DNA of 64,000 bases from Pseudomonadota bacterium (GCA_018240425.1 JAFEFU010000046.1:1-64000), one strand, 5' to 3'; positions 27,659 to 37,722 are shown, counted from the first letter of the stretch. The notes: generated from the letters alone by a model not told the origin. Numbers and translations: made by a program.

Positions 27659-28684
27659 ATGCACAAGACTGTTCTGGCCGCTGTCATAGCGGTGGTCGGC
27701 TTTTCGTCGGCCGCGCTTGCCAACGGCAAGGTGATCGGCGTCAGCTGGTCCAACTTTCAGGAAGAGCGCTGGAAAACCGACGAGGCTGCGATGAAGGCCG
27801 CGATCGAGGCGGCGGGCGATACCTATATCTCGGCCGACGCCCAGCTGTCCGCCGAAAAGCAGCTCTCGGATGTCGAATCGCTCATCACCCAGGGGGCGAA
27901 CGCGCTGATCATCCTGTCGGTCGACAAGGACGCGATCGGACCGGCCGTCGACAAGGCCGCTGGCGAAGGCATCCCGGTCGTCGGCTATGACCGGCTGATC
28001 GAGGACAGCCGTGCCTTCTATCTGACCTTCGACAACAAGAAGGTCGGCTCGATCATCGCCGAAAAGGTCTCGGCGGTGAAGCCCGAGGGCAACTACGCGA
28101 TCATCAAGGGCGACAAGGGCGACCCCAACGTCGGCTTCCTGCTGGAAGGCATGATGGAAGTGCTGAAGCCCTCGATCGACGCCGGCAAGATCAAGATCGT
28201 CGGCGAGGCCTTCACCGATGGCTGGAAGCCGGACAATGCCCAGAAAAACATGGAGCAGATCCTGACCGCCAACAACAACGCGGTCGACGCTGTCCTGGCC
28301 GAAAACGACGGCATGGCCGGCGGTGCGATCGCAGCGCTTTCGGCGCAGGGCATGAACGTCCCGATCGGCGGGCAGGACGGCGATCTTGCGGCGCTGAACC
28401 GGGTTGCGCGTGGCACCCAGACCGTGTCGGTCTGGAAGGATTCGCGGGCGCTCGGCAAGAAGGCGGCCGAGATCGCGGCGGCGCTGGCCGAAGGCACGGC
28501 GATGGACAAGATCGACGGTGCGGTCAAGTGGAAGGGCGGCGCGAAGGGCGTCGAGATGAACGCCGTATTCCTTGACCCGACCCCGATCACCAAGGACAAC
28601 CTCGAGGTCGTGATCGACGCCGGCCACATCACCAAGGCCCAGGCCTGCGAAGGTGCAATGGCCGACGTGGCCGCCTGCAAGTAG
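27659..28684 (+). CDS. xylF: D-xylose ABC transporter, periplasmic substrate-binding protein XylF
   Basis: A 341-residue type I periplasmic binding protein. The signal peptide (about 1-21, cleavage near ALA-NG) is followed by GVSWSNFQEERW, VGYDRLIEDS, IKGDKGDPNVGF and GQDGDLAALNRVARGTQTVSVWKD, the XylF pattern. It captures xylose for XylHG. It is the first gene of the operon, with a strong SD, and is followed by a stem-loop before xylH. Confidence 0.95.
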   Translation: MHKTVLAAVIAVVGFSSAALANGKVIGVSWSNFQEERWKTDEAAMKAAIEAAGDTYISADAQLSAEKQLSDVESLITQGANALIILSVDKDAIGPAVDKAAGEGIPVVGYDRLIEDSRAFYLTFDNKKVGSIIAEKVSAVKPEGNYAIIKGDKGDPNVGFLLEGMMEVLKPSIDAGKIKIVGEAFTDGWKPDNAQKNMEQILTANNNAVDAVLAENDGMAGGAIAALSAQGMNVPIGGQDGDLAALNRVARGTQTVSVWKDSRALGKKAAEIAAALAEGTAMDKIDGAVKWKGGAKGVEMNAVFLDPTPITKDNLEVVIDAGHITKAQACEGAMADVAACK

Positions 28685-28694
28685 CACTCCGCGC

Positions 28695-28728
28695 GGCGGG
28701 CGTCGGTCTGACGCCCGCCCCCTTTCTT
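28695..28728 (+). terminator. Stem-loop between xylF and xylH (attenuator/mRNA stabiliser)
   Basis: A perfect 10 bp stem, GGCGGGCGTC (28695-28704) with GACGCCCGCC (28710-28719), has a 5-base loop and is followed by CCCTTTCTTCC. Located 10 bp after the xylF stop, it can cause partial termination or block 3' decay, giving more binding protein than membrane components, as known in other sugar ABC operons. Confidence 0.65.
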
Positions 28729-28804
28729 CCGTTGCTCCGGCCGGGCGGCACGCAGGGTGCGCGCGGACCCTGGCCCGGCAACCCGGAACCTCTGGTGCAA
28801 GGAC

Positions 28805-30124
28805 ATGACCCAAACCACCCCCACTCCGTCGGCATCCCAGACCAGCGAGGGCGCGGCGGCGCGCTTCCTCCGCGCCACCGAGATCGACACCCGGCTTCTG
28901 GGCATGGTGGGCGCACTGGTCCTGATCTGGGTGGGGTTCGATCTGTATGGCGAGATGTTCAAGAACGGCGGCCAGTTCCTGACCCCGCGCAACCTCTGGA
29001 ACCTGTCGGTGCAGACAGCCTCGATCGGGATCATGGCGACGGGGATGGTCATGGTGATCGTGACCCGCAACATCGACCTGTCGGTCGGCTCGATCCTGGG
29101 CCTGTGCGCCATCGTCATGGGCGAAATTCAGGTCAATATCCTGCCGCAGTATCTGGGGCTTGGCCACCCGCTGATCTGGATCATCGCCGTGCTGTGCGGG
29201 CTGACGGTCGGCGGGCTGATCGGCGCGCTGCACGGATTTCTTGTCGCCTACGGTCGGATTCCCTCGTTCATCGTCACGTTGGGGGGCCTTCTGGTCTGGC
29301 GCGGCGCGGCTTTCCTGGTGGCTCGCGGCGAGACGATCTCGCCCATCGATCCGACCTTTCAGCTTCTGGGCGGCGGGCCCTATGGCTCGGTCGGCGCGAC
29401 CGGCAGCTGGATCGTCGGCCTGATCGCGGTGGCCGCGATCCTGTGGATGCTGAAAAGCGGCCGCGACCGGCGGCGCAAGCATGGATTCGCGCTGCGGCCG
29501 ATGTGGGCCGAATATGTCCTTGCCGCCCTGGGCTGCGGTCTGGTCATCGGGGCGGTGCTTCTGGTGAATGCCTATCCCTGGCCGGCGGGTATCGTGAAGG
29601 CCTACGCCGCAACCCACGGCATCACCGTCCCCGAGGGCGGCCTCTTCATCTCGCACGGGTTCGCGATCCCGGTTCTCATCCTGATCGCGGTCGGCATCCT
29701 GGTGACGGTCCTCGCCACCCGCACCCGCTTTGGCCGCTATGTCTTCGCGATGGGCGGCAACCCGGACGCAGCCGAGCTTTCAGGGATCAACACCCGGCTG
29801 ATGACCGTGAAGATCTTCGCGCTCATGGGGGTTCTGGCGGGCCTGTCGGCGGTCGTGTCCTCGGCGCGGCTGAACTCGGCCACCAACGCGCTTGGCACGC
29901 TCGACGAGCTTTACGTCATCGCCTCGGCGGTGATCGGCGGCACGTCGCTGGCCGGGGGCATCGGCACGATCTACGGCGCGATCCTCGGCGCGCTGGTCAT
30001 GCAGTCGCTGCAAACCGGGATGGTTCTCATCGGCTTCGACGCGGCGATCCAGCAGGTCGTCGTAGGTGGGGTCCTGGTGCTGGCCGTCTATCTCGACATC
30101 CTCTACCGCCGGAAGTCCACATGA
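28805..30124 (+). CDS. xylH: D-xylose ABC transporter permease XylH
   Basis: A 439-residue permease of the ribose/xylose family with about ten membrane helices. The conserved [39 protein letters not shown] and [13 protein letters not shown] motifs are visible. ATG 28805 has AAGGA upstream; the frame extends 16 codons further without homology. It is followed by xylG 10 bp after the stop. Confidence 0.94.
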   Translation: MTQTTPTPSASQTSEGAAARFLRATEIDTRLLGMVGALVLIWVGFDLYGEMFKNGGQFLTPRNLWNLSVQTASIGIMATGMVMVIVTRNIDLSVGSILGLCAIVMGEIQVNILPQYLGLGHPLIWIIAVLCGLTVGGLIGALHGFLVAYGRIPSFIVTLGGLLVWRGAAFLVARGETISPIDPTFQLLGGGPYGSVGATGSWIVGLIAVAAILWMLKSGRDRRRKHGFALRPMWAEYVLAALGCGLVIGAVLLVNAYPWPAGIVKAYAATHGITVPEGGLFISHGFAIPVLILIAVGILVTVLATRTRFGRYVFAMGGNPDAAELSGINTRLMTVKIFALMGVLAGLSAVVSSARLNSATNALGTLDELYVIASAVIGGTSLAGGIGTIYGAILGALVMQSLQTGMVLIGFDAAIQQVVVGGVLVLAVYLDILYRRKST

Positions 30125-30134
30125 GAGGGCGAAC

Positions 30135-30896
30135 ATGAACGCGGAACCCAAGACGCCCCTGGTCGAGATGCGCGACATCTCGATTTCCTTCGGCGGCATC
30201 AAGGCCGTCGACCATGTCACGATCGATGTCCATGCCGGCGAGGTCGTCGGCCTGCTCGGCCACAACGGCGCCGGAAAGTCGACGCTGATCAAGTGTCTGT
30301 CGGGGGCCTATCGCGCCGACTCGGGCGACATCTACATCAACGGCCAGAAGGTGGTGATCGCCAATCCGCGCGACGCGCGCGCCCACAATATCGAGACGAT
30401 CTACCAGACGCTCGCGCTGGCCGACAATCTCGATGCGGCCTCGAACCTGTTCCTCGGGCGCGAGTTGGTCGGCGCCGGCGGGTTCCTTGACGACGCGCGG
30501 ATGGAGGCGGAAACGCGCAAGATCATGGCGCGGCTCAATCCCAACTTCCGCAAGTTCAACGTGCCGGTCTCGGCCCTGTCGGGGGGCCAGCGCCAGTCGG
30601 TCGCCATTGCGCGCGCGGTCTACTTCGATGCGAAGATCCTGATCATGGACGAGCCGACCGCCGCCCTTGGCCCGCACGAGACCCAGATGGTCGCCGAACT
30701 GATCCAGGAACTGAAGCGCCAGGGGCTGGGCATCTTCCTCATCGACCATGACATCCATGCGGTGATGAAGCTGTGCGACCGGGCCAGCGTGATGAAGAAC
30801 GGCCAGCTTGTCGGCACCGTCAATGTCAAGGACGTGACCGACGACGACATCCTTGGCATGATCATCCTGGGCAAGCAGCCGGCAAAGGCGCAGTGA
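30135..30896 (+). CDS. xylG: D-xylose ABC transporter ATP-binding protein XylG (single ABC domain)
   Basis: A 253-residue ABC ATPase: Walker A GHNGAGKS (42-49), signature LSGGQ (148-152), Walker B ILIMDEP (168-174), then the switch His in IDHDIHAV. E. coli XylG and RbsA have two fused ABC domains (about 500 residues); this one has a single domain and presumably works as a homodimer, as is seen in many alphaproteobacterial xylose systems. The stop shares a base with the xylB start (TGATG). Confidence 0.9.
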   Translation: MNAEPKTPLVEMRDISISFGGIKAVDHVTIDVHAGEVVGLLGHNGAGKSTLIKCLSGAYRADSGDIYINGQKVVIANPRDARAHNIETIYQTLALADNLDAASNLFLGRELVGAGGFLDDARMEAETRKIMARLNPNFRKFNVPVSALSGGQRQSVAIARAVYFDAKILIMDEPTAALGPHETQMVAELIQELKRQGLGIFLIDHDIHAVMKLCDRASVMKNGQLVGTVNVKDVTDDDILGMIILGKQPAKAQ

Positions 30897-32332
30897 TGTA
30901 TCTGGGGCTCGATCTCGGTACGTCGGGCCTGAAGGGCATGGTGATGGATGCGGCGCAAGGGATCGTCGCCGAGGCGTCGGCGCCGCTCGCGGTTGCCCGC
31001 CCCAGGGACGGCTGGTCCGAACAGTTGCCCGCCGAATGGATCGCCGCCTGCGAGGCGGTGTTTGCCGCCTTGCCGCGCGCGGCGCTTGGGGCGGTGCGCG
31101 GCATCGGCCTCTCGGGCCAGATGCACGGGGCGACGCTTCTCGATGCGGCCGACAATGTGCTGCGCCCCTCGATCCTGTGGAACGACACCCGCGCCCATGC
31201 CGAGGCCGCACGCCTCGATGGCGACCCGCGCTTCCGAGCGCTGACCGGAAACATCGTCTTTCCCGGCTTCACCGCCCCGAAGCTGGCCTGGGTTGAGGCT
31301 CATGAACCCGAGACATTCCGCCGCGTGGCCAAGGTTCTCTTGCCCAAGGATTACCTGCGCCTGTGGCTGACCGGAGAGCATGTGTCCGACATGTCGGATG
31401 CGGCGGGAACAAGCTGGCTGGACTGCGCCCGGCGCGACTGGTCGGACGATCTTCTTGCCGCAACCCGCCTTGCGCGTGACCACATGCCGCGCCTTGTCGA
31501 AGGGCCCGAGGTCTCTGGCGGCCTTCGCGGCGAGCTGGCGGTGCGCTTCGGGATGGCCGCGGGGATTCCGGTGGCGGGCGGCGGCGGCGACAATGCGGCC
31601 TCGGCGATCGGGGCAGGCGTCGTGACCGCCGGGCAGGCCTTTGTCTCGCTGGGCACGTCAGGGGTGCTTTTTGCCGCCAACGACGGCTATCGCCCGGACG
31701 CGGCGACCGCCGTCCACACCTTTTGCCACGCACTGCCCGGGATGTGGCACCAGATGGGGGTGGTTCTTGCCGCCACCGATGCGCTGAACTGGTTCGCGCG
31801 GCTGGCGGGCACGGACGCGGCGGCCCTGACCGGGGCCCTCGGGCCGCTGAAGCCGCCGGGCAGGACATGTTTCCTGCCCTATCTCGGCGGCGAGCGGACA
31901 CCCCTCAACGACGCGGCGATCCGCGGCGGGTTCATCGGGCTGGACCATGCGACCGATCGCCTAGCAGCCACGCGGGCGGTTCTCGAGGGGGTGGCCTTCG
32001 CGATCCGCGACTGCCGCGATGTGCTGGCGGCGACCGGAACCAGGATCTCGCGGCTGCTGGCGGTGGGGGGCGGCTCGCGGTCGGGCTACTGGCTGTCGGT
32101 GATCGCGACCGCACTCGGCACCCCGGTCTCGGTGCCGGTGGCCGGCGATTTCGGCGGCGCTTTCGGCGCGGCGCGACTGGCGATGATGGCGGCGACCGGA
32201 GCGGGGGCCGAGATCGCCCATGCCCCGGCGCTGGATCGGGTGATCCAGCCCGACCGCGCGCTGTCGGATGCGTTCGATGCCGCCTACGCAAGGTTTCACG
32301 CGGCGCAGGCCGCACTCGGGGGGCTGAGATGA
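30896..32332 (+). CDS. xylB: Xylulokinase XylB
   Basis: A 478-residue FGGY kinase phosphorylating D-xylulose to xylulose-5-phosphate. Seen are the N-terminal [12 protein letters not shown] phosphate-binding loop, [13 protein letters not shown], the [11 protein letters not shown] region, the [12 protein letters not shown] loop and GGGSRSGYW of the C-terminal ATP domain. ATG 30896 overlaps xylG, and the stop overlaps xylA (ATGA). Confidence 0.95.
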   Translation: MYLGLDLGTSGLKGMVMDAAQGIVAEASAPLAVARPRDGWSEQLPAEWIAACEAVFAALPRAALGAVRGIGLSGQMHGATLLDAADNVLRPSILWNDTRAHAEAARLDGDPRFRALTGNIVFPGFTAPKLAWVEAHEPETFRRVAKVLLPKDYLRLWLTGEHVSDMSDAAGTSWLDCARRDWSDDLLAATRLARDHMPRLVEGPEVSGGLRGELAVRFGMAAGIPVAGGGGDNAASAIGAGVVTAGQAFVSLGTSGVLFAANDGYRPDAATAVHTFCHALPGMWHQMGVVLAATDALNWFARLAGTDAAALTGALGPLKPPGRTCFLPYLGGERTPLNDAAIRGGFIGLDHATDRLAATRAVLEGVAFAIRDCRDVLAATGTRISRLLAVGGGSRSGYWLSVIATALGTPVSVPVAGDFGGAFGAARLAMMAATGAGAEIAHAPALDRVIQPDRALSDAFDAAYARFHAAQAALGGLR

Positions 32333-33630
32333 GCAGCTATTTTCACGGTATCCAGAAGATCAGGTACGAGGGCGCGCAGGCCGCCGGCGACTTCGCCTTT
32401 CGACACTACAATCCCGACGAGATCGTCATGGGCAAGCGCATGGAGGATCACCTGCGCTTTGCCGTGGCCTACTGGCACAGCCTGGCCTGGCCGGGTGGCG
32501 ACCCGTTCGGCGGCCAGACGTTCGAGCGGCCCTGGTTCGGCGACACGATGGACAAGGCCCGCCAGAAGGCCGACGCGGCGTTCGAGATGTTCGCCATCCT
32601 CGGGGTTCCCTTCTTCTGCTTCCACGATGCCGACGTGCGGCCCGAGGGCGCCACGCTTGCCGAAAGCCTGGGGAACCTCGACGAGATCACCGACCTTTTC
32701 GGGCAGAAGATGGAGGAGACCGGCACGCGGCTGCTGTGGGGCACCGCAAACCTCTTTTCGCACCGGCGCTACATGTCCGGTGCCGCCACCAACCCGGATC
32801 CCGATGTCTTTGCCTATGCCGCCGCGACGGTGAAGGGCTGCATGGACGCGACCCATCGGCTGGGCGGACAGAACTACGTGCTGTGGGGCGGGCGCGAGGG
32901 ATACGAGACGCTTCTGAACACCGACCTGACCCGCGAGGCCGACCATGCCGGCCGCTTCCTGCGGATGGTCGTCGACTACAAGCACAAGATCGGCTTCAAG
33001 GGCGCGATCCTGGTCGAGCCGAAGCCGCAGGAACCGTCCAAGCACCAGTATGATTACGATGTGGCGACGGTCTACGGCTTCCTCAGGCGCTTCGGGCTGG
33101 AGGGCGAGGTCAAGCTGAACATCGAGGCGGGGCACGCAATCCTGGCGGGACATTCGTTCGAGCATGAACTGGCACTTGCCGCCTCGCTGGGCCTTTTCGG
33201 CTCGATCGACATGAACCGCAACGACTATCAGTCGGGCTGGGACACGGACCAGTTTCCCGACAATGTTCCCGAGATGGCGCGCGCCTATTACGAGGTGCTG
33301 CGGGCCGGCGGATTCACCACCGGCGGCACGAATTTCGATGCCAAGATCAGGCGCCAGTCGCTGGACCCCGAAGATCTGATCCTTGCGCATGTGGGGGCGA
33401 TGGATGTCTGCGCCCGGGCACTGAAAGCCGCCGCCGCGCTTCTGGAGGACGGGGCGCTGGAGGCGGCGAGAAAGGCCCGCTACGCCGGCTGGGACCGGCC
33501 GGAGAATCAGCGAATCCTGGCCTCGGACCTGGCGTCCGTGGCGAAAGGCGCGCTGGACCGGGGCCTGAATCCGCGCCCGAGGTCCGGCCGGCAGGAACGG
33601 CTGGAGAATATCTGGAACAAGTTTGTCTGA
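32329..33630 (+). CDS. xylA: Xylose isomerase XylA
   Basis: A 433-residue class II xylose isomerase converting D-xylose to D-xylulose in the cytosol. The active-site His and Asp lie in FCFHDAD (His99, Asp102); the metal-binding [13 protein letters not shown] and INMR-type [19 protein letters not shown] segments are present, in pieces, at normal spacing. The length equals the enterobacterial enzyme. It is the last gene of xylFHGBA. Confidence 0.96.
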   Translation: MSSYFHGIQKIRYEGAQAAGDFAFRHYNPDEIVMGKRMEDHLRFAVAYWHSLAWPGGDPFGGQTFERPWFGDTMDKARQKADAAFEMFAILGVPFFCFHDADVRPEGATLAESLGNLDEITDLFGQKMEETGTRLLWGTANLFSHRRYMSGAATNPDPDVFAYAAATVKGCMDATHRLGGQNYVLWGGREGYETLLNTDLTREADHAGRFLRMVVDYKHKIGFKGAILVEPKPQEPSKHQYDYDVATVYGFLRRFGLEGEVKLNIEAGHAILAGHSFEHELALAASLGLFGSIDMNRNDYQSGWDTDQFPDNVPEMARAYYEVLRAGGFTTGGTNFDAKIRRQSLDPEDLILAHVGAMDVCARALKAAAALLEDGALEAARKARYAGWDRPENQRILASDLASVAKGALDRGLNPRPRSGRQERLENIWNKFV

Positions 33631-33666
33631 GTTTCGGCCCTCTTTCGTCATAATTGCCGGAAGGGG

Positions 33667-33694
33667 CCCAGGCGGCTGATTCTTTCCGCCCGGG
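33667..33694 (+). terminator. Stem-loop after xylA
   Basis: CCCAGGCGG (33667-33675) pairs with CCGCCCGGG (33686-33694) with one mismatch; the loop is 10 bases. There is no T-run, so it would be a weak intrinsic terminator. The remaining intergenic sequence up to 33903 is distinctly AT-richer than its surroundings; I see no convincing gene in it and only a weak promoter guess (TTGCGA at 33806, TTATCA at 33829). Confidence 0.4.
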
Positions 33695-33903
33695 TAACAA
33701 TATGTATTTCATGGGCTTTCTGTTTTTTGACCAACCGGATCCGGCATCGCCTCACTGTTGGCCAGTCGCGGACAATTCGTTTCTTGTGACGGCGAACGCA
33801 GGCGTTGCGAAATGCATTTTCAGTATCTTATCAACCACGTAGTGATCTTTGCGGAACCAGGGGGCTGGGTTTCCGCTTGCAGCCGAACGCGGAGTGCGCC
33901 TGT

Positions 33904-34575
33904 ATGACTGTGCCCTATGCCGACTTCTCGGATGTGACTCCCGTGTATGTGCCGACAGGTTTCTATTCAAATATCGGCAAACGACTTCTTGACATAGCTC
34001 TGGTCGTCATCTCGCTGCCGGTGGTCGTGCCGCTGCTGGTGCTGATCCTCGGGATCACGGCGCTGGACGGCGGCAAGCCGCTATATGTCCAGCGGCGCAT
34101 CGGGCGCGGCGGGCGCGAGTTCCTTTGCTGGAAGGTGCGCACGATGGTCCATGATGCCGACCGGGTGCTGGACGATCTCATGCGCCGCGACCCGGAGGTG
34201 GCCCACGAATGGCGCGAACGGCAGAAACTGTCCTGCGATCCGCGGATCACCGCCTTCGGACGGCTGCTGCGCCGCACCAGCCTGGATGAGTTGCCGCAGT
34301 TGTGGAATGTCCTGAACGGCACCATGTCGCTGGTCGGCCCGCGGCCCTTCACGCCGGACCAACGGCAGATTTACGCGGGCGGGCGGGACAGCGCCGCCTA
34401 CTACGCGCTGCGGCCGGGCCTGTCGGGCCTGTGGCAGATCAGCCGCCGCAACGCCGGTTCGTTCGCCGAGCGCGTGCGCTATGACGAGGAGTATGGCCGG
34501 CACCTTACGCTGGCCTTCGACCTCTGGATCCTGTTCAGCACGGTCTCGGTCGTCCTGTCCGCGACCGGGATCTAG
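33904..34575 (+). CDS. Bacterial sugar transferase (ExoY/WcaJ-type polyprenyl-phosphate glycosyl-1-phosphate transferase)
   Basis: A 223-residue protein: membrane helix about residues 27-50 ([19 protein letters not shown]), then the sugar-transferase domain with [41 protein letters not shown] and [14 protein letters not shown]. It starts exopolysaccharide repeat assembly by loading a sugar-1-phosphate on undecaprenyl phosphate. No other polysaccharide genes are near, so it is an orphan here. The SD is weak and the first codons are AT-rich, continuing the composition of the upstream gap. The stop is shared in a CTAG palindrome with dnaQ. Confidence 0.9.
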   Translation: MTVPYADFSDVTPVYVPTGFYSNIGKRLLDIALVVISLPVVVPLLVLILGITALDGGKPLYVQRRIGRGGREFLCWKVRTMVHDADRVLDDLMRRDPEVAHEWRERQKLSCDPRITAFGRLLRRTSLDELPQLWNVLNGTMSLVGPRPFTPDQRQIYAGGRDSAAYYALRPGLSGLWQISRRNAGSFAERVRYDEEYGRHLTLAFDLWILFSTVSVVLSATGI

Positions 34576-35282
34576 CTGCCGCCACCGAATTTCTTCCAGA
34601 TTGCCCTGTCGCCCATGCTGTCGACGAACGCGGCATGTGCCGCGGCCTCTGCCCCTGTCAGCCGGGGGGCGAGGGTCGCGGCGCGGCGCGGCGCCGTCCA
34701 GGCAACGGTGTCGGCGCTTTCGGTTTCCGCGGCAGGGCCGGCGACGGCTCCCAGGGCGAAATCGGGTTGGCGACCGCCCACCAGTTCAAGATAGACCTCG
34801 GCCAGCAGCTCGCTGTCGAGAAGCGCCCCATGCCTTTCGCGGGCCGAATTGTCGATGGCGAACCGCCGGCAAAGCGCATCGAGCGAGGCAGGCGCGCCGG
34901 GAAACTTTCGCCGGGCGAGGGCGAGCGTGTCCAGAACCCGCTCGACCTCCAGGGCGGGGTGACCCGCCCAGCCCAGTTCGGCATTGAGGAACTTGATGTC
35001 GAATGCGGCGTTGTGGATCACCAGCCGGGCATCGGCCCCGATGAATTCGAGAAACCGGGGCGCGATGGCGGCAAAGCGCGGCTTGTCGCGCAGGAAATCG
35101 TCGCCAAGGCCGTGGACCTCGAACGCATCTTTCGGCATCGCGCGGTCGGGATTGATGTATTCGTGGAAGCTGCGCCCGGTCGGCATGTGGTTGATCAGCT
35201 CGATCGCGCCGATCTCGACGATGCGATGGCCTTCGGACGGCTCGAAGCCGGTGGTTTCGGTGTCGAGGACGATCTCACGCAT
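34572..35282 (-). CDS. dnaQ: DNA polymerase III epsilon subunit DnaQ (3'-5' proofreading exonuclease)
   Basis: A 236-residue DEDDh exonuclease: Exo I LDTETTG (Asp7, Glu9), Exo [12 protein letters not shown], Exo [17 protein letters not shown], then a C-terminal tail that binds the polymerase alpha subunit. ATG 35282 puts Exo I at the usual place; an ATG two codons upstream is possible. The 5' end overlaps coaE by 8 bp. It is part of maf-aroE-coaE-dnaQ. Confidence 0.96.
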   Translation of the reverse strand: MREIVLDTETTGFEPSEGHRIVEIGAIELINHMPTGRSFHEYINPDRAMPKDAFEVHGLGDDFLRDKPRFAAIAPRFLEFIGADARLVIHNAAFDIKFLNAELGWAGHPALEVERVLDTLALARRKFPGAPASLDALCRRFAIDNSARERHGALLDSELLAEVYLELVGGRQPDFALGAVAGPAAETESADTVAWTAPRRAATLAPRLTGAEAAAHAAFVDSMGDRAIWKKFGGGS

Positions 35283-35877
35283 GGGCATTCACCAGCCGGC
35301 CGATGAGGGCGCGAACCGCCGCCCGGGCCGGTTCCATCGCCGCGGTTTCGATCACATGGTCGGCCCGCGCACGCTTTTCCGCGTCGGGCATCTGGCGGGC
35401 AAGCAGCCTACCCAGATGCTGGCCGGTCATGCCCGGACGGGCCATGACCCTTTCGCGCTGGACCTCGGGCGGCGCCGACACGACCAAGGTCGCATCCAGC
35501 GCCCGGTCGGCCCCGGTTTCAAAAAGCAGCGGAATGTCCAGGACCACGAGCCGCGCACCCATTGCCGCCGCGCCCGCGACGAAACCGGCGCGATGAGCGG
35601 CCACGAGAGGATGCACGATCTCCTCGATCCGCGCCAGCGCGCCGGGATCGGCGGCGATATGCCGTTTCAGCCGGTGGCGGCTGACCGCGCCGCCTTCGAT
35701 CGCGTCCGCGAACAGGGCGCCGATGGCCGGCACTGCCGCGCCACCCTCGGCATAAAGCGCGTGGACCGTCGCGTCGGCGTCCCAGACCGGAACACCTTCT
35801 TCGGCAAACATCGCCGCCGTGGTCGATTTTCCCATGCCGATCGACCCGGTCAGGCCGAGAAGGAACGGCCGCGTCAT
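35275..35877 (-). CDS. coaE: Dephospho-CoA kinase CoaE
   Basis: A 200-residue P-loop kinase making CoA from dephospho-CoA and ATP. The P-loop [10 protein letters not shown] is at about residues 10-19, with [27 protein letters not shown] and [16 protein letters not shown] characteristic of CoaE. ATG 35877 overlaps the aroE stop (ATGA). Confidence 0.96.
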   Translation of the reverse strand: MTRPFLLGLTGSIGMGKSTTAAMFAEEGVPVWDADATVHALYAEGGAAVPAIGALFADAIEGGAVSRHRLKRHIAADPGALARIEEIVHPLVAAHRAGFVAGAAAMGARLVVLDIPLLFETGADRALDATLVVSAPPEVQRERVMARPGMTGQHLGRLLARQMPDAEKRARADHVIETAAMEPARAAVRALIGRLVNAHA

Positions 35878-36713
35878 TCCGCCAGGACCGCGTCGCGGGC
35901 GGCCTGATCGACTTCGGGCTTGTGGCCGAACCAGCGCTCGAACCCCGGAACCGCCTGGTGGAGAAGCATTCCCAGCCCGTCCACCACTATGCAGCCGTTG
36001 GCCTCGGCCTCGGCCAGAAGCCGGGTCTTGAGCGGGTTGTAGACCAGATCGGTCACGACGGCGCGGGGCGAGAGCGCGTCAAGCGGAATGCGGAATTCGG
36101 GCTTTCCGACCATGCCGAGCGACGAAGAATTCACCACCGTCACCGCATCTTCCATCATGTTCCCGGCCTGCGACCAGTCCAGGACGACGACCTTGGCGCC
36201 GAACTCGGTCCGCAGCGCCTCGGCCCGCGCCCTTGTGCGGTTCGAAAGGCGGATTTCTGGCACGCCCACCTCGAGCAGCGAGGCGATGACCGCCCGCGCC
36301 GCGCCGCCGGCACCGATCACCGCCGCCGGCCCCGAGGCGGGACGCCAGTCGGGCGCGTTCTGGCGCAGGTTGGCGGTAAAGCCGTAGCCGTCGGTGTTGT
36401 CGGCGTGGATCCTTCCATCGCGGCGGAAGATCAGCGTGTTCGCCGCCCCGATCAACGCCGCGCGGTCGGTGACCACATCGGCCAGGGACAGCACCGCCTC
36501 CTTGTGGGGTATAGTGACGTTGCAGCCGACGAAGCCGCACTTGGGCAGGGCGCGGATGACCTGCTCGAGGTCTTCGGGCGCTACATGAAGCGGGACGTAG
36601 TGGCCGGCTATGCCGTATTTCTTCAGCCAGTAGCCATGCAGGCGCGGCGATTTCGAATGCGCCACCGGGGCGCCGATGACGCCGGCCAGGGGAATGCGGG
36701 GAAGTTCGGTCAT
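35874..36713 (-). CDS. aroE: Shikimate dehydrogenase AroE
   Basis: A 279-residue NADPH-dependent enzyme of the aromatic amino-acid pathway. The substrate motifs SKSPRLHG, NVTIPHKEAV (catalytic Lys) and NTDGYGF, the dinucleotide loop GAGGAARA and the LSNRTRARAEAL segment are all present. ATG 36713 gives family length; the longer open frame lies over maf. Its start overlaps the maf stop (ATGA). Confidence 0.96.
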   Translation of the reverse strand: MTELPRIPLAGVIGAPVAHSKSPRLHGYWLKKYGIAGHYVPLHVAPEDLEQVIRALPKCGFVGCNVTIPHKEAVLSLADVVTDRAALIGAANTLIFRRDGRIHADNTDGYGFTANLRQNAPDWRPASGPAAVIGAGGAARAVIASLLEVGVPEIRLSNRTRARAEALRTEFGAKVVVLDWSQAGNMMEDAVTVVNSSSLGMVGKPEFRIPLDALSPRAVVTDLVYNPLKTRLLAEAEANGCIVVDGLGMLLHQAVPGFERWFGHKPEVDQAARDAVLAE

Positions 36714-37321
36714 GTGCTGATGTCGCCGCGATTGTGAAGCCAGGTCAAGAGTTCGATCAGCGGAAGCCCGAGGATATGGAAGAAATCGCCCTCGACCCGG
36801 TTGAAAAGCCGCACTCCCTCGCCCTCGATCTGGTAGCAGCCGACGGAATGGCGTACCGTTTCCCAGTTCCGGTCGAGATAGGAATGGATGAAGTCGGGGC
36901 CGAGCGTGTGCATCGCCATCCGCACCTGGCCGACATGGCGCCAGAGCGGCCGCCCGCCGTGACAGACCACCGCCGCCGACAAAAGGCGATGGCCGCGTCC
37001 CGACAGGAAGGACAGATGCCCGGCAGCCTCGATCCGGTCGGCGGGCTTGGCGAAGACCCGGCCGCTGCATTCCAGCACCTGATCGGCGCCGATGACCAGC
37101 GCCTCGGGCCGTTTCTCCGAAATCTTCTGGGCCTTCATTTCTGCCAGGAGATCGGCAAGATCGCGGGGGCTGCCGCCCTCGGACAGGTGCGACTGGCGCA
37201 CCGCCTCCTCGTCGATCCGGCCGGGCATGACCTCGAAGCCAAGGCCCGCGTTTCGCAACATCTGCGCCCGCACCTCGGATGCGGAGGCCAGGATGATCGG
37301 CGGGTGGCTGGCGGCGGGCAT
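36710..37321 (-). CDS. maf: Maf-family nucleoside triphosphate pyrophosphatase
   Basis: A 203-residue Maf protein: N-terminal LASASEVRAQML, the catalytic Asp in VIGADQVLE and the conserved SVGCYQIEGEGVRLF and GDFFHILGLPL region. Members hydrolyse non-canonical or modified NTPs (dTTP/UTP or m7GTP types); which one cannot be told here. ATG 37321 opens directly at the motif, with the candidate origin upstream; it is the first gene of maf-aroE-coaE-dnaQ. Confidence 0.93.
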   Translation of the reverse strand: MPAASHPPIILASASEVRAQMLRNAGLGFEVMPGRIDEEAVRQSHLSEGGSPRDLADLLAEMKAQKISEKRPEALVIGADQVLECSGRVFAKPADRIEAAGHLSFLSGRGHRLLSAAVVCHGGRPLWRHVGQVRMAMHTLGPDFIHSYLDRNWETVRHSVGCYQIEGEGVRLFNRVEGDFFHILGLPLIELLTWLHNRGDIST

Positions 37322-37722
37322 GGGGACAGGCCTGTGGGCAAGGGCAGGGGCAATTCCGCCGGCATCTGCGGACAAGATCGCGGCTGGCGGGAAGATGTGG
37401 GAAAGTGCCATCCTGTCAAGGGCCAGGCGGCAGATCATCCCTTTGTGGACCGGGGCTGCCCAGCCCTGTTGATGACCGTCCCGGGAGCGGGCCGGTGTGG
37501 ACAAATGCCGCATCCGTGGCCGCCACTTTTGCCGCAAATATCTGATACTGCGTTGTTTTGTAAGTCACCCGTGGTTCCCCATAGATTCGTCCCCGCTTTT
37601 GTCCCTTGTGGATGGATGCGGGGAAGGAAAACTTATCCAGATGCCCACAGGGCCAAGTTCAACAACATCTTTCTCTTTCTCTTTTCATTTCATTAAGAGG
37701 GGAAAGAACAACGGAGCCGCTG
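37322..37722. other. Candidate chromosomal replication origin (oriC)
   Basis: This 401 bp gap between divergent maf and hemJ has DnaA-box-like 9-mers compared with TTATCCACA: TTATCCAGA at 37633-37641 (8/9), and on the other strand TGTGGACAA at 37496-37504 (8/9), TGTGGGCAA at 37333-37341 (7/9), TGTGGGAAA at 37396-37404 (7/9) and TGTGGATGG at 37607-37615 (7/9). A run at 37655-37697 is about 28% G+C by hand count, a possible unwinding element, next to the best box. The context (maf, hemJ, rho, mnmEG-rsmG-parAB with parS within 6 kb) is that of alphaproteobacterial origins. Not proven. Confidence 0.65.

Noticed and set aside
33654..33842. 62-codon plus-strand frame in the AT-rich gap after xylA
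   Set aside because: No SD, no homology that I recognise, and it contains the stem-loop at 33667-33694.
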